Source: CAYLWN01 sp964387625 (GTDB lineage Bacteria; Patescibacteriota; Microgenomatia; UBA10105). Taken from it: 64,000 nucleotides of DNA. Both the position numbers and the translations under genes were made by a program. The DNA lies in NCBI GenBank assembly GCA_964387625.1, contig CAYLWN010000004.1, positions 1-64,000 of the forward strand. The letters run 5' to 3'. Numbering within the stretch: the stretch's first letter is position 1; every line of letters starts with the position of its first letter. This document shows, in pieces, positions 49,233-57,759 of the stretch. The notes below the pieces were generated by a model, which saw nothing but the letters and a program-made list of their open reading frames with translations, searched no databases and had not been told where the DNA came from.

Positions 49233-50939
49233 ATGCGAGTTCCCAACATTTTTTATAAAAACAATACTAGAGAAGCCGTTCGTATTTTTCCGCTTGGTGG
49301 TATCGGAAATGTCACCAAAAACATGTATGTTTATGAATACTGGATTGATAATAAGTTGATAGACATATTATTAGTTGATTGCGGTATTGGTTTTCCTGAT
49401 ACTGGTATGTATGGAGTTGATTTGGTGATTCCGGATATTTCATACTTATTGGACAAAAGGGAAAAAATCCGGGGACTCGTAATGACTCACGGACATGATG
49501 ATCATATCGGAGCTTTACCGTATATTTTGCCAAAATTACCCACTTTTCCAATTTATGCAACCCGGTTAACCAGTGCATTTATTGAGGTGAAATTAAAAGA
49601 ATACGGAATTATCGCAAATTTACACACTATTACATTTGCCGATCAAATAAATTTAGGCAGATTTCATCTAACTCCTGTTCATGTGACTCATTCAATTCCT
49701 GATGCAGCTAATTATGTGATAACTACTCCCATTGGCATTTTTTATCATGGCAGTGATTTTAAATTTGATTTGACGCCTCTGGATAATCAGCCTTCAGAAT
49801 TGGGTAAAATTGCTGCTGCAGGAGATAAAGGAATTTTATGTTTATTATCAGATTGTTTAGGCAGTGAAAAATCAGGATTTACTCTTTCTGAGCGGGCAAT
49901 TGAAGATACTTTGGAAAAAGAAATCCGTAATTGTCCGGGAAAATTTATTTTTACAACTCAATCATCAAATATTTCCAGAATTCAGCAGGCAATTGATGTG
50001 GGGTTGAGGCGTGGCAGAAAAATTGCTTTTATAGGCAGAAGTGTTGAAAAAAATACTGAAACTGCGCGTAAACTGGGTTATATCAAATATCCTCAAGATG
50101 CAGTGGTTAGGGACAAACAATTATTAAGACATCCTGATTCGCAATTATTTTTGATAGTTGCCGGCAGTCAGGGACAAGCTGAATCAGGATTATTCAGAAT
50201 TGCCAGAGGAGAACACAAATACGTGCACACCAAAGAAGGAGATGTAGTGGTTTTTTCTGCTGATCCAATTCCTGGTAACGAAAATTCAGTACATTCATTA
50301 GTGGATGCTTTGACAAAACTCGGTGTTAGAGTAGTTTATTCTGAAATAATGGAAGATTTGCACCGCTCCGGTCATGGAACACAGCAGGATTTGCAACTGA
50401 TGTTATCTTTGACAAAACCAAAATACATTTTACCTATTGGTGGAACTTATAGACACATGGTAGCTTATCAAAAATTAGCTATGGAAATGGGGCATGCCAA
50501 AGATACAGTGTTGCTGCCTGATGAGGGGCAAATTTTAGAATTTACAAGTTTTGGCAAGCCAAGAGTTGTTCAAAAAGTAATTACGGAACAAATTATGGTT
50601 GATGGTCTTGGTATTGGAGATGTAGGAAACGTAGTATTGCGGGACCGTAAAACTTTGGCTAAAGAAGGAATTGTGGTGATAGTTATTCCGGTTAGTGAGT
50701 CAACGGGTAAAATTACCGCCAATCCTGATATTATCTCCCGCGGGTTTGTGTATATGAAAGAATCAGGAAAATTGGTAGATAATGCCAAAAGAGTAGTGGA
50801 GCGAACTTTGGCTGACAAGCATCAATTTGTAGGTGATTGGCAAACTACCAGAAGGCAAGTTGAAGAAAATGTGGCTAAATTTTTATTTAAAGAAACCGGC
50901 AGGCGACCATTAATCGTTCCGGTTTTAGTACAAGTATAA
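49233..50939 (+). CDS. rnj: Ribonuclease J
   Basis: 568 residues. Metallo-beta-lactamase motif MTHGHDDHIGALPYI (about 85-99), then HVTHSIPDAANYVI and YHGSDFKFD metal ligands; beta-CASP motifs around FTTQSSNISRIQQAIDVG and DLHRSGHGTQQDLQLML (about 372-388). The C-terminal domain follows (VIVIPVSESTGKITANPDII). It degrades and matures RNA with 5'-3' exo- and endo-activity in bacteria without RNase E. It sits with pnp as an RNA-turnover neighbourhood. Confidence 0.95.
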   Translation: MRVPNIFYKNNTREAVRIFPLGGIGNVTKNMYVYEYWIDNKLIDILLVDCGIGFPDTGMYGVDLVIPDISYLLDKREKIRGLVMTHGHDDHIGALPYILPKLPTFPIYATRLTSAFIEVKLKEYGIIANLHTITFADQINLGRFHLTPVHVTHSIPDAANYVITTPIGIFYHGSDFKFDLTPLDNQPSELGKIAAAGDKGILCLLSDCLGSEKSGFTLSERAIEDTLEKEIRNCPGKFIFTTQSSNISRIQQAIDVGLRRGRKIAFIGRSVEKNTETARKLGYIKYPQDAVVRDKQLLRHPDSQLFLIVAGSQGQAESGLFRIARGEHKYVHTKEGDVVVFSADPIPGNENSVHSLVDALTKLGVRVVYSEIMEDLHRSGHGTQQDLQLMLSLTKPKYILPIGGTYRHMVAYQKLAMEMGHAKDTVLLPDEGQILEFTSFGKPRVVQKVITEQIMVDGLGIGDVGNVVLRDRKTLAKEGIVVIVIPVSESTGKITANPDIISRGFVYMKESGKLVDNAKRVVERTLADKHQFVGDWQTTRRQVEENVAKFLFKETGRRPLIVPVLVQV

Positions 50940-50958
50940 TTTCAATAAATAAATAATA

Positions 50959-52899
50959 TTAATGATGTTTAATAATAAGATTTAATTCTTTTAATATGCT
51001 ATTTACAGGCAGCGAAGCAACAGCAATATATTGATCTGCAGCTCCATAATAAACAAAAATATCTCCCCCCAAAATTACTGCACCACAGGCAAAAACCGTT
51101 CCTGATCTAAGTCCTGAATTTTCATATTTGGTTTTTGGTTCTAATAAAGGATAAGGCAGCAGTGCTTCAACCAAAGCAGGATTTTCTATATTGAGCAATG
51201 CTGCTCCTAAGCGATATTTTAAATCCTCTTTAGATAAACCATGAAAGATCAATAACCATCCATCATTTGTTTTTAAAGGCGGAGCTGCGATTCCGATTTT
51301 TTCACTATACCAAGTATCTGGTTGCGGGCGCAAAATTATATGACCACCAAGCCATTTGTTTTCTCCAAAATTCAGATCATCAACATAATCTATCCAAATA
51401 CAGGAATGCAAGCGGTGAAAAAATACATAATGATTGGAAATTTTTTCTGGAAGTAAACAGGCGTTTTTATCATTCATGCCCGGAGGTGAGATAAGAATGG
51501 GTCGTGACCATTGCCAATTTTTATTACAAAAGTTTGAGGTGGAAATAGAAGTTAATGCAACTCGGGTTGGATTTTTTGAATCGTAAGCGGTATAACACAT
51601 ATACAACGTATTCCCGAAGACAGTTAACCGCGGATCTTCACATCCGGAATTACCTGGTTCAAGCTTGCGTTCAAAATCTTCTCTTGGCAGATATACAGGA
51701 TAAGATAATCTTTCATCAATATGTACACCATTTTGACTTGAGGCATAGCCTAAAACAGAAGTATTATGTTTTCCCATTGCCCGATAAAGCAAATGAACTT
51801 TATTATCCAAATAAACAGCAGCAGGATTGAGTGTATATTTATTCTCCCATTCATGTTCCAGAATAGGATTTATTATTGGGTTTTTAGAATACCTGCGGAA
51901 TGATAAGTGATCTCTATCAAAAGTGACAGCTACATGTTGATGGAGCAAATCTTCTAATAATTGATTTAGATCACAAGCAGCCAGACAACAGGTTGTATCA
52001 GCAGCGCCATAATAAACGCCTAAAGTTTGATTATAAATCAGACTACCTGATGGAAAAATTACATTTGGTACTTTACCGAACAACTCATATTTTTTTTCTG
52101 GAACCAATAAAGGATTTTCACTCCGACCTAAAATTTTTGCAGGATTATTTAAATCTAAAAGAACTGCTTCAATACCGAAAGTTTTATTGCTTGATTGATA
52201 ATTTTTAATATAACAGTAAATTAATAACCAGCCAAAAATCGTTTTTAAAGGCACTGCTCCTACTTCTAAATGATCATATTGATTGCGCAATAGAGGTAAC
52301 GCATGTTGATCTAAGTTTTTATACCAGTTATTCCAAAAATTATGATCCCAAATTTGTGATTCATCATCGAAATAAACTAGCGCGATTTTTGCCGGTGGCA
52401 TGTCGGTATTAACAGTCAAGATTGCAACAAATTTGTCATTGATTTTTTCCGGAAATAAAGCCATAGCTTTAGCATTGAATGGTGTGACTAAATGTTTTTC
52501 AGAAATTACCTGCATGTCTGAACTAATAGCTACAGCCACTTTAATACCTTGACTCTTAGGCGGATTGTTGGATAGTGCTGTATAGAAGATATAAAATTTA
52601 TTTCCTATCTTGGTTATTCTGGGATCTTCGCAACCAAATTTTTCCCAGGTTTGTTCATTTTTAATGAATTGTTTACGGTTTTCAAAATGGATACGATCAA
52701 TACTTTCAGTACAACCGATAGTGGATACTTCTAGTTTTTTGTTATCTATAATAGTTAGTTTTGATTGAGCCCGATATAGCAAAAAAAATTTATTTCCTTC
52801 TTTTATAATACTGCCATTAAAAGCTGCTTCTGCTTCCCATGGATTTATTTGATTTGGTTCTAAAATAGGATTTCCTACAAATCGGTCAAGGTATATCAT
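50959..52899 (-). CDS. Tandem GH130-type glycoside phosphorylase/hydrolase
   Basis: 646 residues made of two five-bladed beta-propeller domains of about 320 each. Domain 1 begins RFVGNPILEPNQINPWEAEA; domain 2 begins near 330 (RRYSKNPIINPILEHEWE). Each repeats the same blade text: AFNGSI.../TLNPAAV..., LLYRA, GCEDPRI/GCEDPRLT, FYTALSN/CYTAYDS, LPEKI. GH130 enzymes act on beta-mannosides by phosphorolysis or hydrolysis. Lack of a signal peptide fits a cytosolic role. It is three bases from a second tandem GH130 gene. Confidence 0.8.
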   Translation of the reverse strand: MIYLDRFVGNPILEPNQINPWEAEAAFNGSIIKEGNKFFLLYRAQSKLTIIDNKKLEVSTIGCTESIDRIHFENRKQFIKNEQTWEKFGCEDPRITKIGNKFYIFYTALSNNPPKSQGIKVAVAISSDMQVISEKHLVTPFNAKAMALFPEKINDKFVAILTVNTDMPPAKIALVYFDDESQIWDHNFWNNWYKNLDQHALPLLRNQYDHLEVGAVPLKTIFGWLLIYCYIKNYQSSNKTFGIEAVLLDLNNPAKILGRSENPLLVPEKKYELFGKVPNVIFPSGSLIYNQTLGVYYGAADTTCCLAACDLNQLLEDLLHQHVAVTFDRDHLSFRRYSKNPIINPILEHEWENKYTLNPAAVYLDNKVHLLYRAMGKHNTSVLGYASSQNGVHIDERLSYPVYLPREDFERKLEPGNSGCEDPRLTVFGNTLYMCYTAYDSKNPTRVALTSISTSNFCNKNWQWSRPILISPPGMNDKNACLLPEKISNHYVFFHRLHSCIWIDYVDDLNFGENKWLGGHIILRPQPDTWYSEKIGIAAPPLKTNDGWLLIFHGLSKEDLKYRLGAALLNIENPALVEALLPYPLLEPKTKYENSGLRSGTVFACGAVILGGDIFVYYGAADQYIAVASLPVNSILKELNLIIKHH

Positions 52900-52901
52900 T
52901 T

Positions 52902-54758
52902 TTAATTAATAATTACTGGTTTTATAATTGGAGACATTTCAGCGGTTTCATAAGTTGTTAAATGGTTTAAAAATTCCTTCACCGGAGCGGAAGCTGCACA
53001 CACAACCGTATCAGCTCCTCCATAATAAACCATCAATTTATCTTTTAAAATCACAGCACCGCATGGATAAGCTACTCCTGATTTATGACCAACATTTTCA
53101 TACCAATCTAAAGGCTCTAATATTGGTTTATTGGATCGATGTAAGACTTTACAAGGATCTTTTTCATCTAATATCATCGCACCTATTTTATATCTTGAAG
53201 GATCTTGATCTCCAACTGCTTGATAAATTACTAACCAGCCAGCATCAGTTTTTATGGGCGGAGCTCCAGCTCCAATTTTTCGGCTATCCCAAAATTCGGG
53301 ACGGGGACAAATTTGATATTGTCCATTTAGAAAATTTTGTCCGTCAAAATCTAACGAATCTACAAAATCAATCAAAATATTCGGAAATATTCTGTGTAAA
53401 ATGACATATTTATCGTTGATTTTTTCCGGAAAAATACAAGCATTTTTATCTACGACACCCGGCGGAGAAATTAATACAGGATTTTCCCAATTCCATTTAT
53501 GATCTAGGAAATCCTGCACTTTTATTGAAGATAAAGCAATCCGGGGATGATGCCATCCATTATATGCCACATAGGTCATAAATAATTTATCGCCTATTTT
53601 AGTAATTCGGGGATCCTCACATCCTCCGTAACACCCTCCACCTGAAGCAAATGTTGAATAAGGAGAGCTGTGTTGATATGGAGTGCTTGATTCAAATTGT
53701 TTTCTAGGTACATATATCGGTTGGGATGATCGGTAATCAATATTGATACCGTCTTGGCTTGACGCATATCCTAAAACCGATACGTCTTTATCTCCAATAG
53801 CTCGATAAACCAGATGTACTTTTCCATCTTCATGAAACGCTGCTGGATTGAAAGTAGCTTTAGATTCCCAAAAGTGATCGACAATCGGTTTAATAATTGG
53901 ATTATGGCGGAGTTTTTGTAATAAATATGCAGAAAAAAATTTATGTTGTGGAGTCCACTTTTTGATAACTGGATGCATTATCATTCCAACCTGATTATTA
54001 TCGATGCTCCAGTAGGAAATTAAGTGTCCGTGTATATCAACCAAACCTAAAGGATAAATATTTTTCTTAGACCAGGTTTCATCAGATTCCCAAATCTGTT
54101 TATCATAAAGACGAATTAGTTTTGTAGGACTATTTTTGTCAAATACGCAAGCGTTAATAGAATATTTTTGAAAGTCCGGGCCAGTTTGACGGGTAAAATA
54201 GAAAAGTAAAATACCCTCATCGGTAATAAATGATGTTCCTATCTGAAGATTAAGATCTCCAAAAAAATCAGTCTTTGATTGTAAGACTGTTTCTCCTACT
54301 TCCCACTGATCCAAATTTTGAGAAAAGGCGATATGGATAGATTTATCGCCAAAATACATCACATGCATATTTTCATAGCGGTAATTAGGTACTAAAATTG
54401 CGGTTTCAGAAATACCATTAATTTTTCCAATATGATTCCACCTGATTAAATCTTGTGACAGTGCGCCATATATGTCGGTTTGGCTGCGAGTTTGGTATTT
54501 ATGGGTTAAAAAATATTTATCTTCAAGTAAGGAAATACGAAAATCACGACAGTATTTAAGTTTAATTTTACGTTTTTGTTTGTTGCGAATTTGAGCAGAG
54601 TTATGATGACGCTTAAAATTAATTCCATCTCGACTAGAATCTACTTGAAAAGTGTCTTTTTCTTTTTGATGATGCAGATAAAAAAGAAATACATGATCTT
54701 TAGAAGCACATACTCCTAATGGCAAATTAAAATATATTTCGGCAGGAGTGTTTGCCAT
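52902..54758 (-). CDS. Tandem GH130-type protein, first domain diverged
   Basis: 618 residues from the ATG at 54758. The frame extends to a TTG at 54797, but that lies within the promoter. The second half is a typical GH130 propeller (LRHNPIIKPIVDHFWESKAT; VHLVYRAIGDKDVSVLGYAS; GCEDPRITKIGDKLFMTYVA). The first half keeps the propeller pattern but not the family motifs, so it may be structural. It is cotranscribed with the next GH130 gene. Mannosyl substrates are expected from the family, not shown here. Confidence 0.75.
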   Translation of the reverse strand: MANTPAEIYFNLPLGVCASKDHVFLFYLHHQKEKDTFQVDSSRDGINFKRHHNSAQIRNKQKRKIKLKYCRDFRISLLEDKYFLTHKYQTRSQTDIYGALSQDLIRWNHIGKINGISETAILVPNYRYENMHVMYFGDKSIHIAFSQNLDQWEVGETVLQSKTDFFGDLNLQIGTSFITDEGILLFYFTRQTGPDFQKYSINACVFDKNSPTKLIRLYDKQIWESDETWSKKNIYPLGLVDIHGHLISYWSIDNNQVGMIMHPVIKKWTPQHKFFSAYLLQKLRHNPIIKPIVDHFWESKATFNPAAFHEDGKVHLVYRAIGDKDVSVLGYASSQDGINIDYRSSQPIYVPRKQFESSTPYQHSSPYSTFASGGGCYGGCEDPRITKIGDKLFMTYVAYNGWHHPRIALSSIKVQDFLDHKWNWENPVLISPPGVVDKNACIFPEKINDKYVILHRIFPNILIDFVDSLDFDGQNFLNGQYQICPRPEFWDSRKIGAGAPPIKTDAGWLVIYQAVGDQDPSRYKIGAMILDEKDPCKVLHRSNKPILEPLDWYENVGHKSGVAYPCGAVILKDKLMVYYGGADTVVCAASAPVKEFLNHLTTYETAEMSPIIKPVIIN

Positions 54759-54780
54759 AGATACATTAACCAATCTTTTT

Positions 54781-54786
54781 ATTATA
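54781..54786 (-). promoter_or_regulatory. -10 box upstream of the GH130 operon
   Basis: Minus-strand TATAAT lies 22 bases before the preferred ATG at 54758. This also argues against the TTG start at 54797, which would precede the promoter. Confidence 0.4.
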
Positions 54787-54892
54787 TACAGACCCAATAC
54801 CTTATAAATAAAATAATTGGCTATTTAAAATGATTTACTAATATTAATCATAATACAAACAATTCATATTTAGCAAGGAAGTAAAAATTTTA

Positions 54893-54920
54893 TTGCATAT
54901 TTGGTTATTTATGCTATTAT
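54893..54920 (+). promoter_or_regulatory. Promoter of the 41-residue membrane protein gene
   Basis: TTGCAT (54893-54898) and TATTAT (54915-54920) are 16 bases apart and lead to the ATG at 54930, nine bases on, again near-leaderless. Confidence 0.4.
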
Positions 54921-54929
54921 GCTTTATAT

Positions 54930-55055
54930 ATGCCAGTATTTTTACTGATAGGTATTCCCATTGTAGTAGGTGTTTTAATGTTTGGAATATTGAGTCTTCC
55001 TGATGAAAAAATGGAAGAAGAAAAACCTCAAAAGAAAAAAGGTAAAACTAAATAA
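54930..55055 (+). CDS. 41-residue single-pass membrane protein
   Basis: It begins MPVFLLIGIPIVVGVLMFGI and ends in a charged tail (EEEKPQKKKGKTK). One membrane helix with a Lys-rich cytosolic end. A promoter is placed correctly for it. It lies between divergent GH130 and convergent aminotransferase genes. Function unknown; the small size leaves some doubt that it is expressed. Confidence 0.5.
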   Translation: MPVFLLIGIPIVVGVLMFGILSLPDEKMEEEKPQKKKGKTK

Positions 55056-55075
55056 TTTTTCAAATTTACTCTAAC

Positions 55076-56421
55076 TTAAAGTGATTTTTCAAAAATTTTT
55101 AATCCATCTTCCGCAGTTTGTTTATCAATCGTTAATGCAGGAAAAAAAGTCAATATTTTGTTCCCTAGTTCTGAAACAATTAAACCATTTTTCAAGCAAC
55201 GTTTCTTAACTTCATAAACATAATCTGATTTCTCAAACTCAATACCGATTGCAAGTCCTTTAATTCTTATATTTGTTGGCATTTTATATTTTATTTTTGT
55301 TAATTTGTTTTGGAAAAATTTCTCCATTTTATTTACATTATTTAGAATTTTTTTCTGATGTTTTAACAAATATTTCAAATTAGCAATTGTAACATTAGTA
55401 TTTAACGGGTGCCATCCAAAAGTTGAATAAAAACTAAAATTCCATTGCATAGATTTAGCAATTTCCTCTGTCATTAAGGTTGCGCCCATTGCTGCATATC
55501 CACCGGTTAATGCTTTACCTAGGCATAATATGTCAGGTTGTAAATTATAATGTTCACTGGCAAATAATATACCTGTTCGACCAAATCCTGTAGCTACTTC
55601 ATCCATGATAAAAAGTGTGCCGGTTTTTTTACATGCTTGACTTACTATTTGATAAAATTCTGGAGTAGGAATAACAACACCTAAGTTATTTATTATTGGT
55701 TCTGAAATATATGCAGCAATATCTCTATTTTTTAACAAATTAACTACTTTTTCAGCTGCTCTAACATCAAGTGGCGGATCAATTTTGTAACAATTAGGTA
55801 ATAAATTAGAATATTGTGTTCGAAAATAAGACATACCTATGCTCATAGCTCCGATTGAATGTCCGTGATAACTACCTTCAATTGAAATAAATTTAGTTCT
55901 TTTGGTATATGACATTGCTGCTTGAAGAGCAATTTCTACAGCTTCTGTTCCACCAGTTGCTCTAAATACTTTAGCCATTTTACCTGGAGTAATAGAGATT
56001 AATATTTTTGCCAATTCAACCCAAGGTGCATATAAACTTGAAGGATTAACATAATCTGGTCCATTGTAATTTTTAATTACTTCGCGAATTTCTTTTACAC
56101 CCCAACCGACATTACCAATATTCCAACCCATCAAAAAATCAATATATTTATTTCCTTTTGCATCATAAACAAAACTTCCTTGAGTTTTTGAATACTCAAT
56201 AAGTTCAGCAGGGAAGTCACGGCCAATATATTTTGCATCCTCTTGNNNNNNNNNNNNNNNNNNNNNNNNNNNNNNNNNNNNNNNNNNNNNNNNNNNNNNN
56301 NNNNNNNNNNNNNNNNNNNNNNNNNNNNNNNNNNNNNNNNNNNNNAAGATTTTCGATTTAATCCTAATGCTGCCCTTTTTAGATCCATGGCAAGTGATGC
56401 AAGTATTATTTGATTTGTCAT
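55076..56421 (-). CDS. Class III PLP-dependent aminotransferase, interrupted by assembly gap
   Basis: About 390 residues of the enzyme lie before the gap. Features: GSFVYDAKGNKYIDFLMGWN, FRATGGTEAVEIALQAA (cofactor phosphate binding), ISIEGSYHGHSIGAMSIG, FIMDEVATGFGRTG (Asp binding the pyridine nitrogen) and LCLGKALTGGY (Schiff-base Lys). It resembles acetylornithine/diaminobutyrate aminotransferases; substrate is unknown. Beyond the N run (56246-56345) the frame starting at 56421 (MTNQIILASLAMDLKRAALG) looks like the true N-terminus. The 100-N gap is a placeholder, so the frame across it is meaningless. Confidence 0.8.
56246..56345. other. Assembly gap of 100 N
   Basis: It interrupts the aminotransferase gene near its start. 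Unlike the first gap, the flanks are not duplicated, so real sequence is probably missing. Confidence 0.9.
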
Positions 56422-56423
56422 AT

Positions 56424-56762
56424 TTAGAAAATAATATTAAAAAAATATTTAGATAATTTTTCAAAGTTTTGTCTTAAAACTGGATCCTGTATTTCATTAC
56501 TGGTATTTTTTTGTGATGGGCGGATATTTATAAATGAATTACAATCTACTGTTTTAGTTTCTAAATCTATACCTCCACCCCAAAGATTTTTCTGTTTTTC
56601 TCCTTGTTCAAGTAAAATTTTTTCTGATTCAAAATGCCGATCACAACCTGCTGAACAGATTTTTTGATCAACATCGATCACGGTTTTTATATAAACATCA
56701 AATTTTTCACGCAACTGAATAATTTCTTCTTTAGTAAATGGAGATTTCTTTGTGATGATCAT
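56424..56762 (-). CDS. DUF5674 family protein
   Basis: 112 residues. Recognisable text: VIDVDQKICSAGCDRHFESE (about 33-52), LLEQGEKQKNLWGGGIDLET (about 51-70) and FINIRPSQKNTSNEIQDP (about 77-94). The family is of unknown function and common in Patescibacteria and Bacteroidetes. It is three bases from the aminotransferase start and probably cotranscribed. Confidence 0.75.
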   Translation of the reverse strand: MIITKKSPFTKEEIIQLREKFDVYIKTVIDVDQKICSAGCDRHFESEKILLEQGEKQKNLWGGGIDLETKTVDCNSFINIRPSQKNTSNEIQDPVLRQNFEKLSKYFFNIIF

Positions 56763-56826
56763 AAAGGTATTATACCAGGAAGAAAAAAGATGAAAAAATA
56801 TAATTTAAACTTCTGTACATTTTATT

Positions 56827-56899
56827 CCCTGAGCGAATCCGCCAGCTGGCGGAAGAGTCGAAGGGTTATATCAAGGATAGCCTTCGACTACGCTCAGGC
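56827..56899. repeat. Palindromic repeat with TCGAAGG arms
   Basis: CCCTGAGCGAATCCGCCAGC on the left, then CCTTCGACTACGCTCAGG on the right. Nested inside is CCGCCAGCTGGCGG. Related text lies in the UvrD-like gene (17151-17177) and at 62531-62551. Confidence 0.6.
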
Positions 56900-56960
56900 A
56901 ATAATTTTTTGTAGGGAAACAAAAGTAATACAATAAAATTTATTAGTTGATTAGATGATT

Positions 56961-56995
56961 GTCTGGCAAAGCCAGATCCTCTGCTTTGCAGGAGA
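56961..56995. repeat. Short GC palindrome (R8), copy 2
   Basis: GTCTGGCAAAGCCAGATCCT followed by CTGCTTTGCAGGAGA. It is the inverted match of 49183-49219. It lies just after the coiled-coil protein gene on its strand. Confidence 0.55.
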
Positions 56996-57005
56996 TTATT
57001 TTAAG

Positions 57006-57494
57006 CTATTCCACTCTTTTTTTAGGTTTGAGGCGGATAACGATGGTAAATTCCTGTACTTGGCCGTTTTCATCTTCAATTTCCGTTACTCCTGCGGTTT
57101 TGTAATATTCCATGAGTTCATCAGAAAGTGAAGCTTCGTTATCTTTTATTTGTTCACTTAAATCTTTAATTTTACCGTTTAAATCTGCTGCTTCGGGTCG
57201 ATGAGCCAGTTGAGATTGCACGTCTTTGCGTTTTTTCATGGCTTCTTTGACCAATTTATCCTCTTGGTTATATTTGGCATCATTGACGAAAATATCCTGA
57301 TACATTTCTTTAAGTTTCTTCAGTTGTCCTTTGGCTTTTTCCAAAATCCCAATTCTTCTCCTGACTATCTCAAGTGTGGCATTGTAAGCGGCAATATCAA
57401 AAGCAGCTACGGGTGGCGGAGAAGGGTTAACAGTTTTAGGAGTTTCTGCCACGATTTCTGCTTCTTCAATTGGATCTTTTATATTATCAGTCAT
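57006..57494 (-). CDS. Hypothetical coiled-coil protein
   Basis: 162 residues, cytosolic. An acidic, Pro-rich N-terminus (1-35) precedes a long coiled coil (about 40-130, e.g. RRRIGILEKAKGQLKKLKEM) and a C-terminal segment ending in basic residues (VIRLKPKKRVE). No family is recognised with confidence. It is divergent from ftsK with repeats between. A structural or DNA-associated role is only a guess. Confidence 0.6.
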   Translation of the reverse strand: MTDNIKDPIEEAEIVAETPKTVNPSPPPVAAFDIAAYNATLEIVRRRIGILEKAKGQLKKLKEMYQDIFVNDAKYNQEDKLVKEAMKKRKDVQSQLAHRPEAADLNGKIKDLSEQIKDNEASLSDELMEYYKTAGVTEIEDENGQVQEFTIVIRLKPKKRVE

Positions 57495-57663
57495 AATAAT
57501 TTTTTTAAAAAATAAAATAAATTTTTTGGATTTTTATTATTACATGAGTTATATGCGATTGCAATAGTACATTTCGGTTGCAAAAATTTTTAAGCTGTGC
57601 CATACTGATTAAGCACAAAAACTCCTCGCCTGCTAGCGCTTTGCGCAAGCAATGCGGGCAGGT

Positions 57664-57752
57664 AAATACAAAAATCTAAACTCTAAAAAAACCACAAATT
57701 TTAAATTCAAAAAATTATTTAGAATTTAGGATTTAGAGTTTAGGATTTATTA
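57664..57752. repeat. R6 degenerate inverted arms before ftsK
   Basis: The left arm ACAAAAATCTAAACTCTAAA and right arm TTTAGGATTTAGAGTTTAGG are inverted. Upstream, 57623-57663 holds a CCTGC...GCGGGCAGG palindrome. Nothing else is seen in the 265 bases between genes. Confidence 0.6.
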
Positions 57753-57759
57753 TCTTTTT

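Noticed and set aside
56346..56464. N-terminal residues of the aminotransferase in the frame starting at 56464
   Set aside because: The frame across the N run is arbitrary; the frame from 56421 gives the plausible start.
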